The notes beneath the pieces were generated by a model that saw only the letters and a program-made list of their open reading frames with translations, did no database searches and was not told the DNA's origin. A stretch of 64,000 nucleotides of DNA, taken from positions 1-64,000 of the forward strand of contig NZ_JAOAUU010000060.1 of NCBI RefSeq assembly GCF_030157465.1. The letters are read 5' to 3'. The position numbers were made by a program, and so were the translations under genes. Source of the stretch: Zoogloea sp. Lineage in GTDB: Bacteria > Pseudomonadota > Gammaproteobacteria > Burkholderiales > Rhodocyclaceae. Shown here in pieces: positions 1 through 8,545 of this stretch (position 1 is the stretch's first letter; each line of letters begins with the position of its first letter).

Positions 1-175
1 ACCGTTGATCACCTGCATTTCCGGTCCCCTCTGACGTGCCGACTGGAGGTGATGACGGGCGGAAAAAGGGCTTCGCATGTTTGAGCCCGAAGGGCGAGTT
101 TGCGAAGACCCCGCCCGGCATCGCCGGAAGGAGGGAACCCCCGAAGGGGGCGCGGCAGCGGGGCACGCTTTCTTG

Positions 176-207
176 CCTACTTCTTTGTCGTGCAACAAAG
201 AAGTAGG
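176..207. repeat. Hairpin repeat downstream of livF
   Basis: A 13-bp perfect inverted repeat (arms 176-188 and 195-207, loop 6 nt) lies in the first 281 bases, in which I see no convincing gene. It sits within a G/C-rich stretch (about 70-240) that resembles interspersed non-coding repeats common in beta- and gammaproteobacteria. There is no T-run, so it is not a good intrinsic terminator for the minus-strand operon ending at 282. Confidence 0.6.
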
Positions 208-281
208 TCGGCCGCCGGGCCGAGACCCGGCCAATGTGACACCCCATACTGGAAAGCCCCACAACCCGCCACCAACACCTC

Positions 282-1082
282 TCAAGACAACCACCGCTTC
301 CTTCGCCGGTAATGCTTCACCTCCCGGAAACTCTTCCGCCCCTCGGACGACAGCCCCAGATAAAACTCCTTCACATCCTCGTTGGTCCGGAGGTCGGCGG
401 CCTCCCCCTCCATCACCACCCGGCCGTTCTCCAGGATGTAACCGAAATCCGCATAGCGCAGCGCCACCATCGTGTTCTGCTCGGCCAGCAAAAAGCTCAC
501 GTTCTCCTTGCTGTTCAGATCCTTCACGATCTCGAAAATCTCCTCGACGATCTGCGGGGCGAGGCCCATGGAAGGCTCGTCGAGCAGGATCATCTCGGGC
601 TTGGCCATCAGCGCGCGGCCGATGGCGCACATCTGCTGCTCACCGCCGGAGGTATAGCCGGCCTGCGAGCTGCGACGGGTCTTGAGACGCGGAAAATAAG
701 CGTAGACCTTGTCGAGGCTTTCTTTCAGTTCGGCACGACTCTGGCTGCGGGTGTAGGCGCCGGTGAGGAGGTTCTCCTCGATCGAAAGGTGGCCAAAACA
801 ATGGCGCCCTTCCATCACCTGGATCACGCCCTGGCGCACCAGGTCGGCGGGGGTCAGCTGGTCGATCCGGCTGCCCTTGAACTCGACGCTGCCCTTGGTC
901 ACGTCACCGCGCTCGGCGCGCAGCAGGTTGGAAATCGACTTGAGGGTCGTGCTCTTGCCGGCGCCGTTGGCACCCAGCAGGGCCACGATCTTGCCCTTGG
1001 GCACCTGCAGCGACACGCCCTTGAGCACGAGGATGACGTGGTCGTAGATGACCTCGATATTGTTGATGCTGAGGTAAGACAT
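282..1082 (-). CDS. livF: ABC transporter ATP-binding protein, LivF type
   Basis: This is the second ATPase of a branched-chain-amino-acid-type (HAAT) importer; it energises uptake at the inner membrane together with LivG, LivH and LivM. The 266-residue product has Walker A GANGAGKS near residue 45, a TSGGEQQ signature and Walker B ILLDEPSMGL. It starts at MSYLSINN; an in-frame ATG three codons upstream (1091) is also possible, and a longer frame to 1151 runs into a palindromic repeat, so it is unlikely. The C-terminal tail is rich in Arg/Lys. It is the last gene of the ligase-livGHM-binding protein-livF operon, separated from the binding-protein gene by about 130 bases that hold a large inverted repeat. 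The substrate is not readable from sequence; the ligase at the front of the operon suggests an organic or aromatic acid rather than an amino acid. Confidence 0.9.
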   Translation of the reverse strand: MSYLSINNIEVIYDHVILVLKGVSLQVPKGKIVALLGANGAGKSTTLKSISNLLRAERGDVTKGSVEFKGSRIDQLTPADLVRQGVIQVMEGRHCFGHLSIEENLLTGAYTRSQSRAELKESLDKVYAYFPRLKTRRSSQAGYTSGGEQQMCAIGRALMAKPEMILLDEPSMGLAPQIVEEIFEIVKDLNSKENVSFLLAEQNTMVALRYADFGYILENGRVVMEGEAADLRTNEDVKEFYLGLSSEGRKSFREVKHYRRRKRWLS

Positions 1083-1107
1083 GGCGGCCATTCCCTTGTG
1101 GGCGTCT

Positions 1108-1179
1108 TGTAGGGGCGACTTCAGTCGCCCGCCTTTTAGTTGATCAACCACCGCGAGGGCGACTGAAGTCGCCCCTACA
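1108..1179. repeat. Large inverted repeat between binding-protein gene and livF
   Basis: Arms of 23 bp (1108-1130 and 1157-1179) are perfect complements separated by 26 nt, and each arm is itself nearly palindromic around GCGACT-TC-AGTCGC. It is a REP/BIME-like element. Transcribed as part of the operon it would form a strong stem ahead of livF, which could protect or attenuate mRNA; that role is inference. Confidence 0.8.
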
Positions 1180-1219
1180 GGTCACGCGGGAGCCGACGCC
1201 CAGCCGGCTCCCGCCCCGA

Positions 1220-2545
1220 TCAGCTTTCCTTGGAACAGTCGCGGGGCTTGATGCCCTTTTCCTTGGCGTAGGCGGCGGCCGACTCTTCGATCATGCCGCG
1301 CACCAGCGGACGGTCGGACTCCACCCAGTCGGTGATGGCCTTCCACTGGGTGCCGTCCCATTGCTGGAACTTCACCTTGCCCGGGCCTTCGTGATCGGCA
1401 CAGGTGATCTTCAGCGGCGGCATGAAGCCGGTGGCGCCGAGGGCCTTCAGGCGGGCATCGTCGAGGTTGAGGTTTTCGAGGCCCCAGCGCATCTGCTCGC
1501 CGGTGAGGGACTTGCCCTTGCCGAATTTTTCCTGGGCCTTGCGGATGCCTTCGACGGTGATGATGCCGTGCACCACGCCGCGGTTGTAATACACCGAGCC
1601 GATGCGCGACTTGTCTTCCATGTTGCCCTTGTCCTTGCCGTACACGTGCTTCTTGATGTCGGCCACGACCGGGTAGTTCGCGCCGGCCACGTTGAAGCCC
1701 GCGGCCACGAAGCCCTTGGCTGCGGCACCGGCCGGAACGGTGTCCTCTTCGGCGCCGGACCACCACACGCCGATCAGCTTCTCACGCGGGTAGCCGGTCT
1801 TGGCGGCCGCCTTGATCGCCGTCGGGTTCATCACGCCCCAGCCCCACAGCACCACGTAGTCGGGCTTGGCCTGGCGGATCTGCAGCCACTGGGATTGCTG
1901 CTCGTTACCCGGATGGGCCACGGCGATCTTGATCACTTCGAAGCCGTGCTTGGCCGCCAGCTTGTCCATGATCGCGTGGGATTCCTTGCCGTAGGCGGAG
2001 TCGTGATAGAGCAGGCCGATCTTTTTGCCCTTCAGCTTGTCCATGCCGCCTTCCTTCTGGCCCATGTAATTCACGATGGCAGAGGCTTGCGACCAGTAGG
2101 TCGTGATCATCGGGAAGACCCACGGGAAGACCCGGCCGTCGGCGGCGTCGGTGCGGCCGTAGCCGATGGTCACCATCGGGATCTTGTCCTGGGCCACCTT
2201 CTCGAGCACCGAGTAGGTAATGCCGGTGGACACGGGCTGGAACAGGGTGTTGCCGGTGCTGCCCTTCTTCTTGAGACGCTCGTAGCACTCAACGCCGCGG
2301 GCGTTGTTGTATTCGGTTTCGCACTCTTCCCAGGTGAGCTTGACGCCATTTACGCCGCCGTCGCGCTCGTTGATGAGCTGCATGTAGTCGATCCAGCCGC
2401 CAAAGATGCCGACGCCGCCCGCCGCGTAGGGGCCGACCCGGTAGCTCGGCAGGCCGATGAACTGCTCCTCGGCAGCGCTTGTGACGGAAGAGGCCAGCAG
2501 GCCGGCCATGGCCGCGCCCAGCAGAACGGTTTGCTTCAGTTTCAT
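1220..2545 (-). CDS. ABC transporter periplasmic substrate-binding protein (Peripla_BP_6 type)
   Basis: This is the periplasmic receptor of the Liv-type importer; it binds the solute and delivers it to the LivH/LivM channel. The 441-residue product starts with a clear signal peptide (MKLKQTVLLGAAMAGLLASS, cleavage after about residue 25). A two-lobe type-I periplasmic binding fold follows, with the recognisable start GPYAAGGVGIFGGWIDYMQL and inter-lobe text such as KIGLLYHDSAYGKE. A good ribosome site (AGAGGAG) precedes the ATG. At about 440 residues it is longer than classical LivK (about 370), as is usual for the branch of this family found beside acyl-CoA ligases. Ligand specificity cannot be read from sequence; an aromatic or other carboxylic acid is plausible because of the ligase at 5673-7646. 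Confidence 0.88.
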   Translation of the reverse strand: MKLKQTVLLGAAMAGLLASSVTSAAEEQFIGLPSYRVGPYAAGGVGIFGGWIDYMQLINERDGGVNGVKLTWEECETEYNNARGVECYERLKKKGSTGNTLFQPVSTGITYSVLEKVAQDKIPMVTIGYGRTDAADGRVFPWVFPMITTYWSQASAIVNYMGQKEGGMDKLKGKKIGLLYHDSAYGKESHAIMDKLAAKHGFEVIKIAVAHPGNEQQSQWLQIRQAKPDYVVLWGWGVMNPTAIKAAAKTGYPREKLIGVWWSGAEEDTVPAGAAAKGFVAAGFNVAGANYPVVADIKKHVYGKDKGNMEDKSRIGSVYYNRGVVHGIITVEGIRKAQEKFGKGKSLTGEQMRWGLENLNLDDARLKALGATGFMPPLKITCADHEGPGKVKFQQWDGTQWKAITDWVESDRPLVRGMIEESAAAYAKEKGIKPRDCSKES

Positions 2546-2606
2546 GTTTTGTCTCCTCTTGTAGGTATGGGTGCTACACGCGGGGCGGCAAACCGCCGGG
2601 CATTTT

Positions 2607-3674
2607 TCAGTGCGGGAAGGGCCACAGGCGCAGCTTCTCCTTGGCGATCTGCCACAGTCGGGCCAGGCCGTGGGGCTCGACGATCAGGAAGAAGATGATC
2701 AGGCCGCCGAACACGATGAGCTGGAAGTTGGACACAAAGCCCGCCCCCAGCGAATCGCCGAAGATCATCGGCACGAAGTTATCGAGAAAGATCGGCAGCA
2801 GCACGATGAAGGCCGCCCCCAGGAAGGAACCCATGATCGAACCGACCCCGCCGATGATGATCATGAACAAAATTTTGAAGGACAGGTCGAGGTTGAAGCC
2901 TTCGGGCTCGACGGTACCGATGTAGGTGTAGGCATACAGCGCGCCGGCCACGCCGCAGTAGAAGGAACTCACCGCAAAGGCCAGCAGCTTGGTGCGCATC
3001 AGGCGAAAGCCGATCACCTGCGCCGCAACGTCCATGTCACGCACCGCCATCCAGGCCCGGCCGGTGGATGAGCGCACCATGTTCTTGGCCAACAGCGCCA
3101 TGAAGGCGACGATCAGGAAGGTGAGCACGTACTTGGCTTCGGGCGTTGCGAAGGTGTAGCCGAGAATGGTCACATCCTGCGCGGTCACCACGCCCGACGA
3201 CGAGTTGTTGGAGAACCACGGAAACTTGACCAGCGCCCACACGATGAAGAACTGCGCCGCCAGAGTGGCCACCGCCAGATAGAAGCCCTTGATGCGCAAA
3301 CTGGGCAGCCCGAACAGGATTCCCACCGCCGCAGCCGTGAGCCCCGCCAGCACCAGCGCGACCAGGAAGGGCATGCCCTCGATGCGCAGGATGAAGTTGT
3401 AGGCCGCAAAGGCCCCCACCGCCATGAAGGCCGCCGAACCCAGCGACAACTGCCCGGCATAGCCGGTAAGGATGTTGAGCCCCAGCGCCGCCAGCGAAAA
3501 GATCAGCACCGGAATCAGGATGGCCTTGAGCCAGTACTCGCTGGCCAGGAAGGGCACGGCCACGCCGAACACCAGCATCAGCAGCCAGAACCCGATCCTG
3601 TCCTGGCGAATCGGGAAGATCTGGGCATCTTCGGCATAACTGGCCTTGAACTGGCCGGCTTCACGGTAAAGCAT
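2607..3674 (-). CDS. livM: Branched-chain-type ABC transporter permease LivM
   Basis: Inner-membrane permease of the importer, pairing with LivH to form the translocation path. The 355-residue product has an N-terminal extension before the first membrane helix (about residue 28) and 8-10 hydrophobic segments. It carries the family motif LNILTGYAGQLSLGSAAFMAVGA in the first third and IGGVGSIMGSFLGAAF in the last third. An AAGGAGT ribosome site lies 9 nt before the ATG. It is the fourth gene of the operon, 110 bases after livH; that gap holds one palindromic repeat. Confidence 0.92.
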   Translation of the reverse strand: MLYREAGQFKASYAEDAQIFPIRQDRIGFWLLMLVFGVAVPFLASEYWLKAILIPVLIFSLAALGLNILTGYAGQLSLGSAAFMAVGAFAAYNFILRIEGMPFLVALVLAGLTAAAVGILFGLPSLRIKGFYLAVATLAAQFFIVWALVKFPWFSNNSSSGVVTAQDVTILGYTFATPEAKYVLTFLIVAFMALLAKNMVRSSTGRAWMAVRDMDVAAQVIGFRLMRTKLLAFAVSSFYCGVAGALYAYTYIGTVEPEGFNLDLSFKILFMIIIGGVGSIMGSFLGAAFIVLLPIFLDNFVPMIFGDSLGAGFVSNFQLIVFGGLIIFFLIVEPHGLARLWQIAKEKLRLWPFPH

Positions 3675-3743
3675 GGTGGTTTACTCCTTCGCCGCTCGGG
3701 CGGGTGCCGGGGATGGGCGGGTTATTCCTGTATTGAATTCTGC

Positions 3744-3778
3744 TGTCGGGTTACGCCCTGCGGGCCAGCCCGACCTAC
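3744..3778. repeat. REP-like palindrome between livH and livM
   Basis: A 35-bp imperfect palindrome beginning TGTCGGGTTACGC and ending GCCCGACCTAC. The same unit recurs twice, in opposite orientations, at 4773-4862. It is an extragenic palindrome inside a transcribed operon gap. Confidence 0.75.
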
Positions 3779-3784
3779 CGAGGC

Positions 3785-4711
3785 TTACACGCGGTCAATG
3801 TGCTTCTCGCCGAACAGCCCTTCCGGCCGCACCAGCAGGAAGGCCAGCGCCAGCATGTAGGGGAACCAGCCTTCGATGCCGCCACCAACAAAGGGGCCCA
3901 CGTAAACTTCGGCCAGCTTCTCGGAGGCACCGATGATCAGGCCGCCGACGATCGCGCCGGGCACCGAGGTGAAACCGCCCAGAATCAGCACCGGCAGGGC
4001 CTTGAGCGCCGTAAAGGTGAGGGCAAACTGCACGCCGTTGCGGGCGCCCCAGATCATCCCGGCCACCAGCGCCACGAAGCCGGCCACCGCCCACACCACG
4101 CGCCAGATGGTTTGCAGCGGAATGCCGATGGACAGCGCCGCCTGGTGGTCGTCCGCCACGGCGCGCAGCGCCCGGCCCACCTTGGTGTATTGGAACAGCA
4201 GGGCCAGCAGGGCCACCAGCGAGGCGGCGACACCGGCAGCAAAAAGGTCGAACTTGGAAACGCCGATCTCGTAGTTGTCCATCAGCCAGGCGATGGGCTC
4301 ATCGACGATGCCCAGATCCAGTCCGCGCACCGTGGCGCCCCAGGTCATCTGGGCAATGCCCTCGATCACGTAGGTGAGGCCGATGGTGGCCATGAACAGC
4401 GTGATGTGCGGCTGGTTCACCAGCGGCCGCAGCACGATGCGCTCGGTGGCGACGCCAAGCACGATCATCGCCAGGAAGGCCAGCAAAAAGGCCAGCCAGA
4501 ACACGATGCTGCTGTCCGCCTCCATCCCCAGCCAGCCGGGCAGGACTTCCTGGAAGCCGACGAAGGTCAGCGCAGCGAAGAACACCATCGCCCCCTGGGC
4601 AAAGTTGAACACGCCCGAGGCCTTGTAGATCAGCACAAAGCCGAGGGCCACCAGCGCGTACATCACGCCCGACAGCAGCCCGCCAACCAGCACTTCAATG
4701 AAAAACTGCAT
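3785..4711 (-). CDS. livH: Branched-chain-type ABC transporter permease LivH
   Basis: Inner-membrane permease partner of LivM. The 308 residues contain about eight hydrophobic helices and the family motifs GLLSGVMYALVALGFVLIYK near the N-terminus, FNFAQGAM shortly after, and GGFTSVPGAIVGGLIIG in the C-terminal third. A GAGGAG ribosome site precedes the ATG. The gene follows livG in the operon with a 160-base gap filled largely by a REP-like pair. Confidence 0.92.
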   Translation of the reverse strand: MQFFIEVLVGGLLSGVMYALVALGFVLIYKASGVFNFAQGAMVFFAALTFVGFQEVLPGWLGMEADSSIVFWLAFLLAFLAMIVLGVATERIVLRPLVNQPHITLFMATIGLTYVIEGIAQMTWGATVRGLDLGIVDEPIAWLMDNYEIGVSKFDLFAAGVAASLVALLALLFQYTKVGRALRAVADDHQAALSIGIPLQTIWRVVWAVAGFVALVAGMIWGARNGVQFALTFTALKALPVLILGGFTSVPGAIVGGLIIGASEKLAEVYVGPFVGGGIEGWFPYMLALAFLLVRPEGLFGEKHIDRV

Positions 4712-4772
4712 GTCTCTCTCCTCTGCGGCACATCGGACTGGATTGCCCGCAGCCGCTTCTGCTGTCGTTCGA

Positions 4773-4862
4773 TGTCGGGTTACGCTGGGCTAACCCGACC
4801 TACGGTGTTGCAACCACCGGACCCAGAAGTAGGTCGGGTTGGCCCACCGGGCGTAACCCGAC
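4773..4862. repeat. Inverted pair of REP-like palindromes between livG and livH
   Basis: Two copies of the unit seen at 3744-3778 lie head to head (about 4773-4803 and 4829-4862), giving a BIME-like structure in the gap between livG and livH. The two arms pair over most of their length (TGTCGGGTTACGC against GCGTAACCCGACA). It may set relative mRNA levels within the operon; this is inference. Confidence 0.75.
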
Positions 4863-4871
4863 ACCCCGCGC

Positions 4872-5654
4872 TCAGTGCGACGTGCCCAGATAGGCCTTGA
4901 TCACTTCGGGGTTGTTCTTCACTTCTTCCGGCTCGCCGTCGCCGATCTTCTTGCCGTAGTCCAGCACCACCACGCGGTCCGAGATGTCCATCACCACGCC
5001 CATGTCGTGCTCGATGAGCACGATGGTGGTGCCGTAGTGGTCATTCACGTCGAGGATGAAGCGGCACATGTCCTGCTTTTCCTCCACGTTCATGCCGGCC
5101 ATCGGCTCGTCCAGCAGCAGGATGTGCGGCTCGGCGGCCAGCGCGCGGGCCAGCTCGACGCGTTTTTGCAGGCCATAGGGCAGGCGGCCGACGGGCGTCT
5201 TGCGGATGCTCTGGATTTCGAGGAACTCGATGACTTCCTCGACCTTGATGCGGTGGGCGATTTCCTCTTTCTGCGCGGCGCCCCAGTACAGGGCGTGCTG
5301 CAGAAAATTGCACTTCATCCGGAGGTTGCGCCCGGTCATGATGTTGTCGAGCACCGTCATGCCCTTGAACAGCGCAATGTTCTGGAAGGTGCGGGCAATG
5401 CCCTGCTCGGCCGCCTCGTGGGGCTCGAGCTTCTTGCGCAGCGCGCCCTTGAAGAAGATCTGCCCTTCCTGTGGGTGATAGACGCCGTTGATCACGTTGA
5501 GCATCGAGCTCTTGCCGGCGCCGTTGGGGCCGATGATGGAGCGGATTTCATGCTCCTTCACGTCAAAGCTGATGTCGGTCAGCGCCTTCACGCCGCCGAA
5601 ACGCAGGGAAATGTTCTGCAGGTCGACGATCACGCCGCCAATTTTTCTGGCCAT
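4872..5654 (-). CDS. livG: ABC transporter ATP-binding protein, LivG type
   Basis: First ATPase of the Liv-type importer. The 260-residue product has Walker A GPNGAGKS near residue 42, the signature-region sequence LPYGLQKRVELARAL, Walker B ILLLDEPMAGM and the switch His in LIEHDMGVV. The asparagine-rich insertion around TFQNIALFKGMTVLDNIM is typical of LivG. It begins 18 nt after the ligase gene stops, so the two are almost certainly co-transcribed. The ATG is preceded by a modest CGGAGA ribosome site. Confidence 0.92.
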   Translation of the reverse strand: MARKIGGVIVDLQNISLRFGGVKALTDISFDVKEHEIRSIIGPNGAGKSSMLNVINGVYHPQEGQIFFKGALRKKLEPHEAAEQGIARTFQNIALFKGMTVLDNIMTGRNLRMKCNFLQHALYWGAAQKEEIAHRIKVEEVIEFLEIQSIRKTPVGRLPYGLQKRVELARALAAEPHILLLDEPMAGMNVEEKQDMCRFILDVNDHYGTTIVLIEHDMGVVMDISDRVVVLDYGKKIGDGEPEEVKNNPEVIKAYLGTSH

Positions 5655-5672
5655 GGGGTCGGTCTCCGTCGG

Positions 5673-7646
5673 TCAGGCGGCTTTCCGCGGCTGGGGCGGA
5701 AAAGTCCTGGCATCTTCGAGGCGCAGATCGGCGGACACCTTGTTGGTGCGGCCGTCCTCGTAGGTCACCTGGGTTTCGATGAACTGGTTCTTCTTGCCGG
5801 TGTACAGCGCGTCGATCAGTTCGGCGTATTTCTCGGCCACGAAGTTGCGGCGCACCTTGCGGGTCCGGGTCAGCTCGCCATCGTCGGCATCGAGTTCCTT
5901 GTGCAGGATCAGGAAGCGCTTGATCTGCGATTCGCTCATCTTCGGGTCGGACGCCAGATCGGCATTGACCTGCTCGATGCACTCGCGAATCAGCTCATAC
6001 ACCTGGGGCTGGCTGGCCAGATCGGTGTAGCCGGAATAGGCCATGCCGCGCCGCTCGGACCAGTTGCCCACGGCTTCCAGGTCGATGTTCACGAAGGCGG
6101 TGACGTAATCGCGGCCGTTGCCAAAGCACACCACTTCCTTGATGTGCTGGAAGAACTTGAGCTTGTTCTCGATGTAGTTGGGGGCAAACATGCCGCCACC
6201 GGTGAGCTTGCCCACGTCCTTGGCCCGGTCGATGATCTTGAGGTGGCCGTCCTCGTCGAAGAAGCCCGCGTCGCCGGTCATGAAGTAGCCGTCGGCGTTG
6301 ATCGATTCGGCGGTGGCGTCGGGGCGCTTGTAGTAGGCCTTGAGCAGCATCGGGCCGCGCACCAGGATTTCGCCGTTGTCGGCCAGCTTCACCTCCACGT
6401 TGGGCGCCGGTGTGCCCACCGAATCCAGCTTGATCTGGCGATCCGGCTGCAGGCACACGTAGGCGCAGGTTTCGGTCTGGCCGTAGAGCTGCTTGAGGTT
6501 GATGCCGATCGAGCGGTAGAAACGGAACAGATCAGGCCCGATGGCCGCGCCGGCGGTATAGGCCACGCGCACCCGGCTGAGGCCGAGCACGTTTTTAAGC
6601 GGGCCGTAGATCAGCGCATTGCCGATGGCGTACTGCAGGCGATCACCGGCCGACACGGGCTTGCCGTCCAGCAGGTCGGCCCCGCAGCGCCGGGCCACGT
6701 CCATGAAGTGTTGAAAAACCTTGCGCTTGATCGACGTGGCATCTTCCATGCGGATCATCACCTGCGTGAGCAGGTTTTCGAAGACCCGCGGCGGCGCAAA
6801 GTAATACGTGGGGCCGATTTCCCGCAGATCGCCCATCACCGTCTCGCCCGATTCCGGGCAATTGATGGTGAAACCCGCCACCAGCGCCTGGGCGTAGGAG
6901 AACAGGTGATCGCCCACCCAGGCCATCGGCAGGTAGGAAAGGATGTCGTCCTGGTCGGTCAGCTGGTCAAAGCTGCAGCCGCCGCGGGCCGCGGCGATGA
7001 AGGCCGCGTGGGTCTGACAGACGCCCTTGGGCTTGCCGGTGGTGCCCGAGGTGTAGAGCATGACCGAAACGTCGTCCGGGCTGCCCTTGTCGATCTCGTT
7101 GCCGAGAAAATCGGGGTGGTGGCTGTCGTGGATGCGGCCCATTTCGAGCACTTCATCAAGGCCGTGCAGGAAGGTCTGGTTGTAATGACGCAGGCCGCGC
7201 GGGTCGTCGTAGATCACGTGTTCAAGGAGCGGCAGGCCGTCCTTGATCTCGAGCATCTTGTCCACCTGCTCCTGGTCTTCCACGCAGGCGAAGCGGATTT
7301 CCGCATCCTCCATCACGTAGGCCATTTCCTGGGCCACGGCATCCTGGTACATCATCACCGGAATACCGCCCAGGCACTGACAGGCCGCCACCGACCAGTA
7401 CAGCCGCGGCCGGTTGTCACCCACCACGGCCAGGCGGTCGCCGCGCTTGAAACCCAGCTCGGCCAGGCCGCTGGCAATCGACCGCACCCGCGCGGCAACA
7501 TCCGCCCAGGTGTAGGTCTGCCAGATACCGTATTCCTTCTCGCGCATTGCCGGCCGCGTGGGCCGCTGCCGCGCATGCTGCATCAGCAGGCGCGGAAAAG
7601 TATCCAGGCCGGCCGTGTCTGCGGCTGTATCTCGGACATCCGACAT
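5673..7646 (-). CDS. AMP-dependent acyl-CoA synthetase/ligase
   Basis: ANL-superfamily enzyme expected to activate a carboxylic acid to its CoA thioester with ATP in the cytoplasm. The 657-residue protein has the adenylation signature MLYTSGTTGKPKGV near residue 210, a YGQTET motif and MTGDAGFFDEDGHLKIIDR near residue 490. Residues around 100 resemble long-chain acyl-CoA synthetases and the group found beside Liv transporters. The start at MSDVRDTA is chosen because GGAGGAGG lies just before it; a frame upstream to 7772 lacks a better site. Leading a livGHM-K-F operon, it would trap the imported acid as its CoA ester. Whether the acid is fatty or aromatic is not decidable here. Confidence 0.87.
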   Translation of the reverse strand: MSDVRDTAADTAGLDTFPRLLMQHARQRPTRPAMREKEYGIWQTYTWADVAARVRSIASGLAELGFKRGDRLAVVGDNRPRLYWSVAACQCLGGIPVMMYQDAVAQEMAYVMEDAEIRFACVEDQEQVDKMLEIKDGLPLLEHVIYDDPRGLRHYNQTFLHGLDEVLEMGRIHDSHHPDFLGNEIDKGSPDDVSVMLYTSGTTGKPKGVCQTHAAFIAAARGGCSFDQLTDQDDILSYLPMAWVGDHLFSYAQALVAGFTINCPESGETVMGDLREIGPTYYFAPPRVFENLLTQVMIRMEDATSIKRKVFQHFMDVARRCGADLLDGKPVSAGDRLQYAIGNALIYGPLKNVLGLSRVRVAYTAGAAIGPDLFRFYRSIGINLKQLYGQTETCAYVCLQPDRQIKLDSVGTPAPNVEVKLADNGEILVRGPMLLKAYYKRPDATAESINADGYFMTGDAGFFDEDGHLKIIDRAKDVGKLTGGGMFAPNYIENKLKFFQHIKEVVCFGNGRDYVTAFVNIDLEAVGNWSERRGMAYSGYTDLASQPQVYELIRECIEQVNADLASDPKMSESQIKRFLILHKELDADDGELTRTRKVRRNFVAEKYAELIDALYTGKKNQFIETQVTYEDGRTNKVSADLRLEDARTFPPQPRKAA

Positions 7647-7848
7647 ACCCCCTCCTCCAGTCTTGTCTCGCATCGTGTCTGCGACTTCTTCCGGCAAACC
7701 CCTTGGAGCTTTGCCCGCGGCCGCAGATTGTCTTTTTGCTGGAGGCCAGTCTCGCAAACCATGTTTGCTCAACTGTTTTTCAAATGTAGGGAATTGTGAT
7801 CAGGACACTTCGGTGAAGGGGGACGAGAGGCACGAACGGGCCATCCCC

Positions 7849-7874
7849 AAAAAAGCAAAAGCCCCTCACGGGGC
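7849..7874 (-). terminator. Intrinsic terminator of the 7960-8304 gene
   Basis: Read on the minus strand, GCCCC-gtga-GGGGC (7874 down to 7861) is followed by TTTTGCTTTTTT. It sits about 85 nt past the stop of the small secreted protein gene and about 200 nt before the ligase start, insulating the ligase operon from upstream transcription. Confidence 0.75.
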
Positions 7875-7959
7875 CACGACATCACACAAGGCGCATTGCC
7901 GGCCTTCTGGCTACGCCGTTCAGGCGTCGCGTCAGGCCGGCAGCGTCATTGAACGGTAT

Positions 7960-8304
7960 TCAGTTGGTGCCCTCTCCGCCTACCGGGCCGAGCCGCGTGC
8001 GGATGTCGCTCCACTGGGTCCAGGCCGAACCGTAGTACTCCGACGCATACGCACCGGAACCGCTGTAATAGCCGCGGTCATCCTTCATCATGTCGGTCCG
8101 AACGGGGCCCTGCATGCCCGACGCGGTCGGTTCCATGTATTCATAGACGTCGCCGGTGCGATGCAGCTTCATGCCGTCGCTCAGCTCCTGAAGGCTGTCA
8201 TACAGACTGTGGTCGGCCGCTTGGGCGGTGGCCAGCGGGGCAAGGGCGAGGATGCTTCCAGTCAGGAAGCCGGCGCCGATTTTAACCAAGAGACCCTTTT
8301 TCAT
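7960..8304 (-). CDS. Small secreted protein of unknown function
   Basis: The 114-residue product has a clean signal peptide (MKKGLLVKIGAGFLTGSILA, cleavage after ...ATAQA near residue 29). The mature part is about 85 residues, acidic and rich in Tyr, Ser and Gly (DDRGYYSGSGAYASEYYGSA), with no cysteines. AGGAGGG lies 7 nt before the ATG, so translation is well supported. It has its own terminator. I do not recognise the family. Confidence 0.75.
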   Translation of the reverse strand: MKKGLLVKIGAGFLTGSILALAPLATAQAADHSLYDSLQELSDGMKLHRTGDVYEYMEPTASGMQGPVRTDMMKDDRGYYSGSGAYASEYYGSAWTQWSDIRTRLGPVGGEGTN

Positions 8305-8545
8305 TTTGCCCTCCTGCTACGTTTTCTCTCCTAGAAAAAAATGGTGAAACCAGCTTCAGGAAGACCCCTGCGCAACCGGTTCCCGCTGCGTGAGCGATCA
8401 ACGCTGCATCGCCGACACGCTGTGAACCTGCCGGACACGGCCCCTTGAAAAAACCGGCTGCATCCGACTTGTCCACATCTTCATAATAGTCGACGGATTT
8501 TGTCGGAAAAGAAAAAAGTCACGAAAAAACGCTGCCGCCACAGAC

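Noticed and set aside
4875-7799. 974-codon plus-strand frame opposite livG and the ligase
   Set aside because: His/Val/Leu-rich antisense text typical of high-GC shadows; both minus-strand genes are unambiguous.
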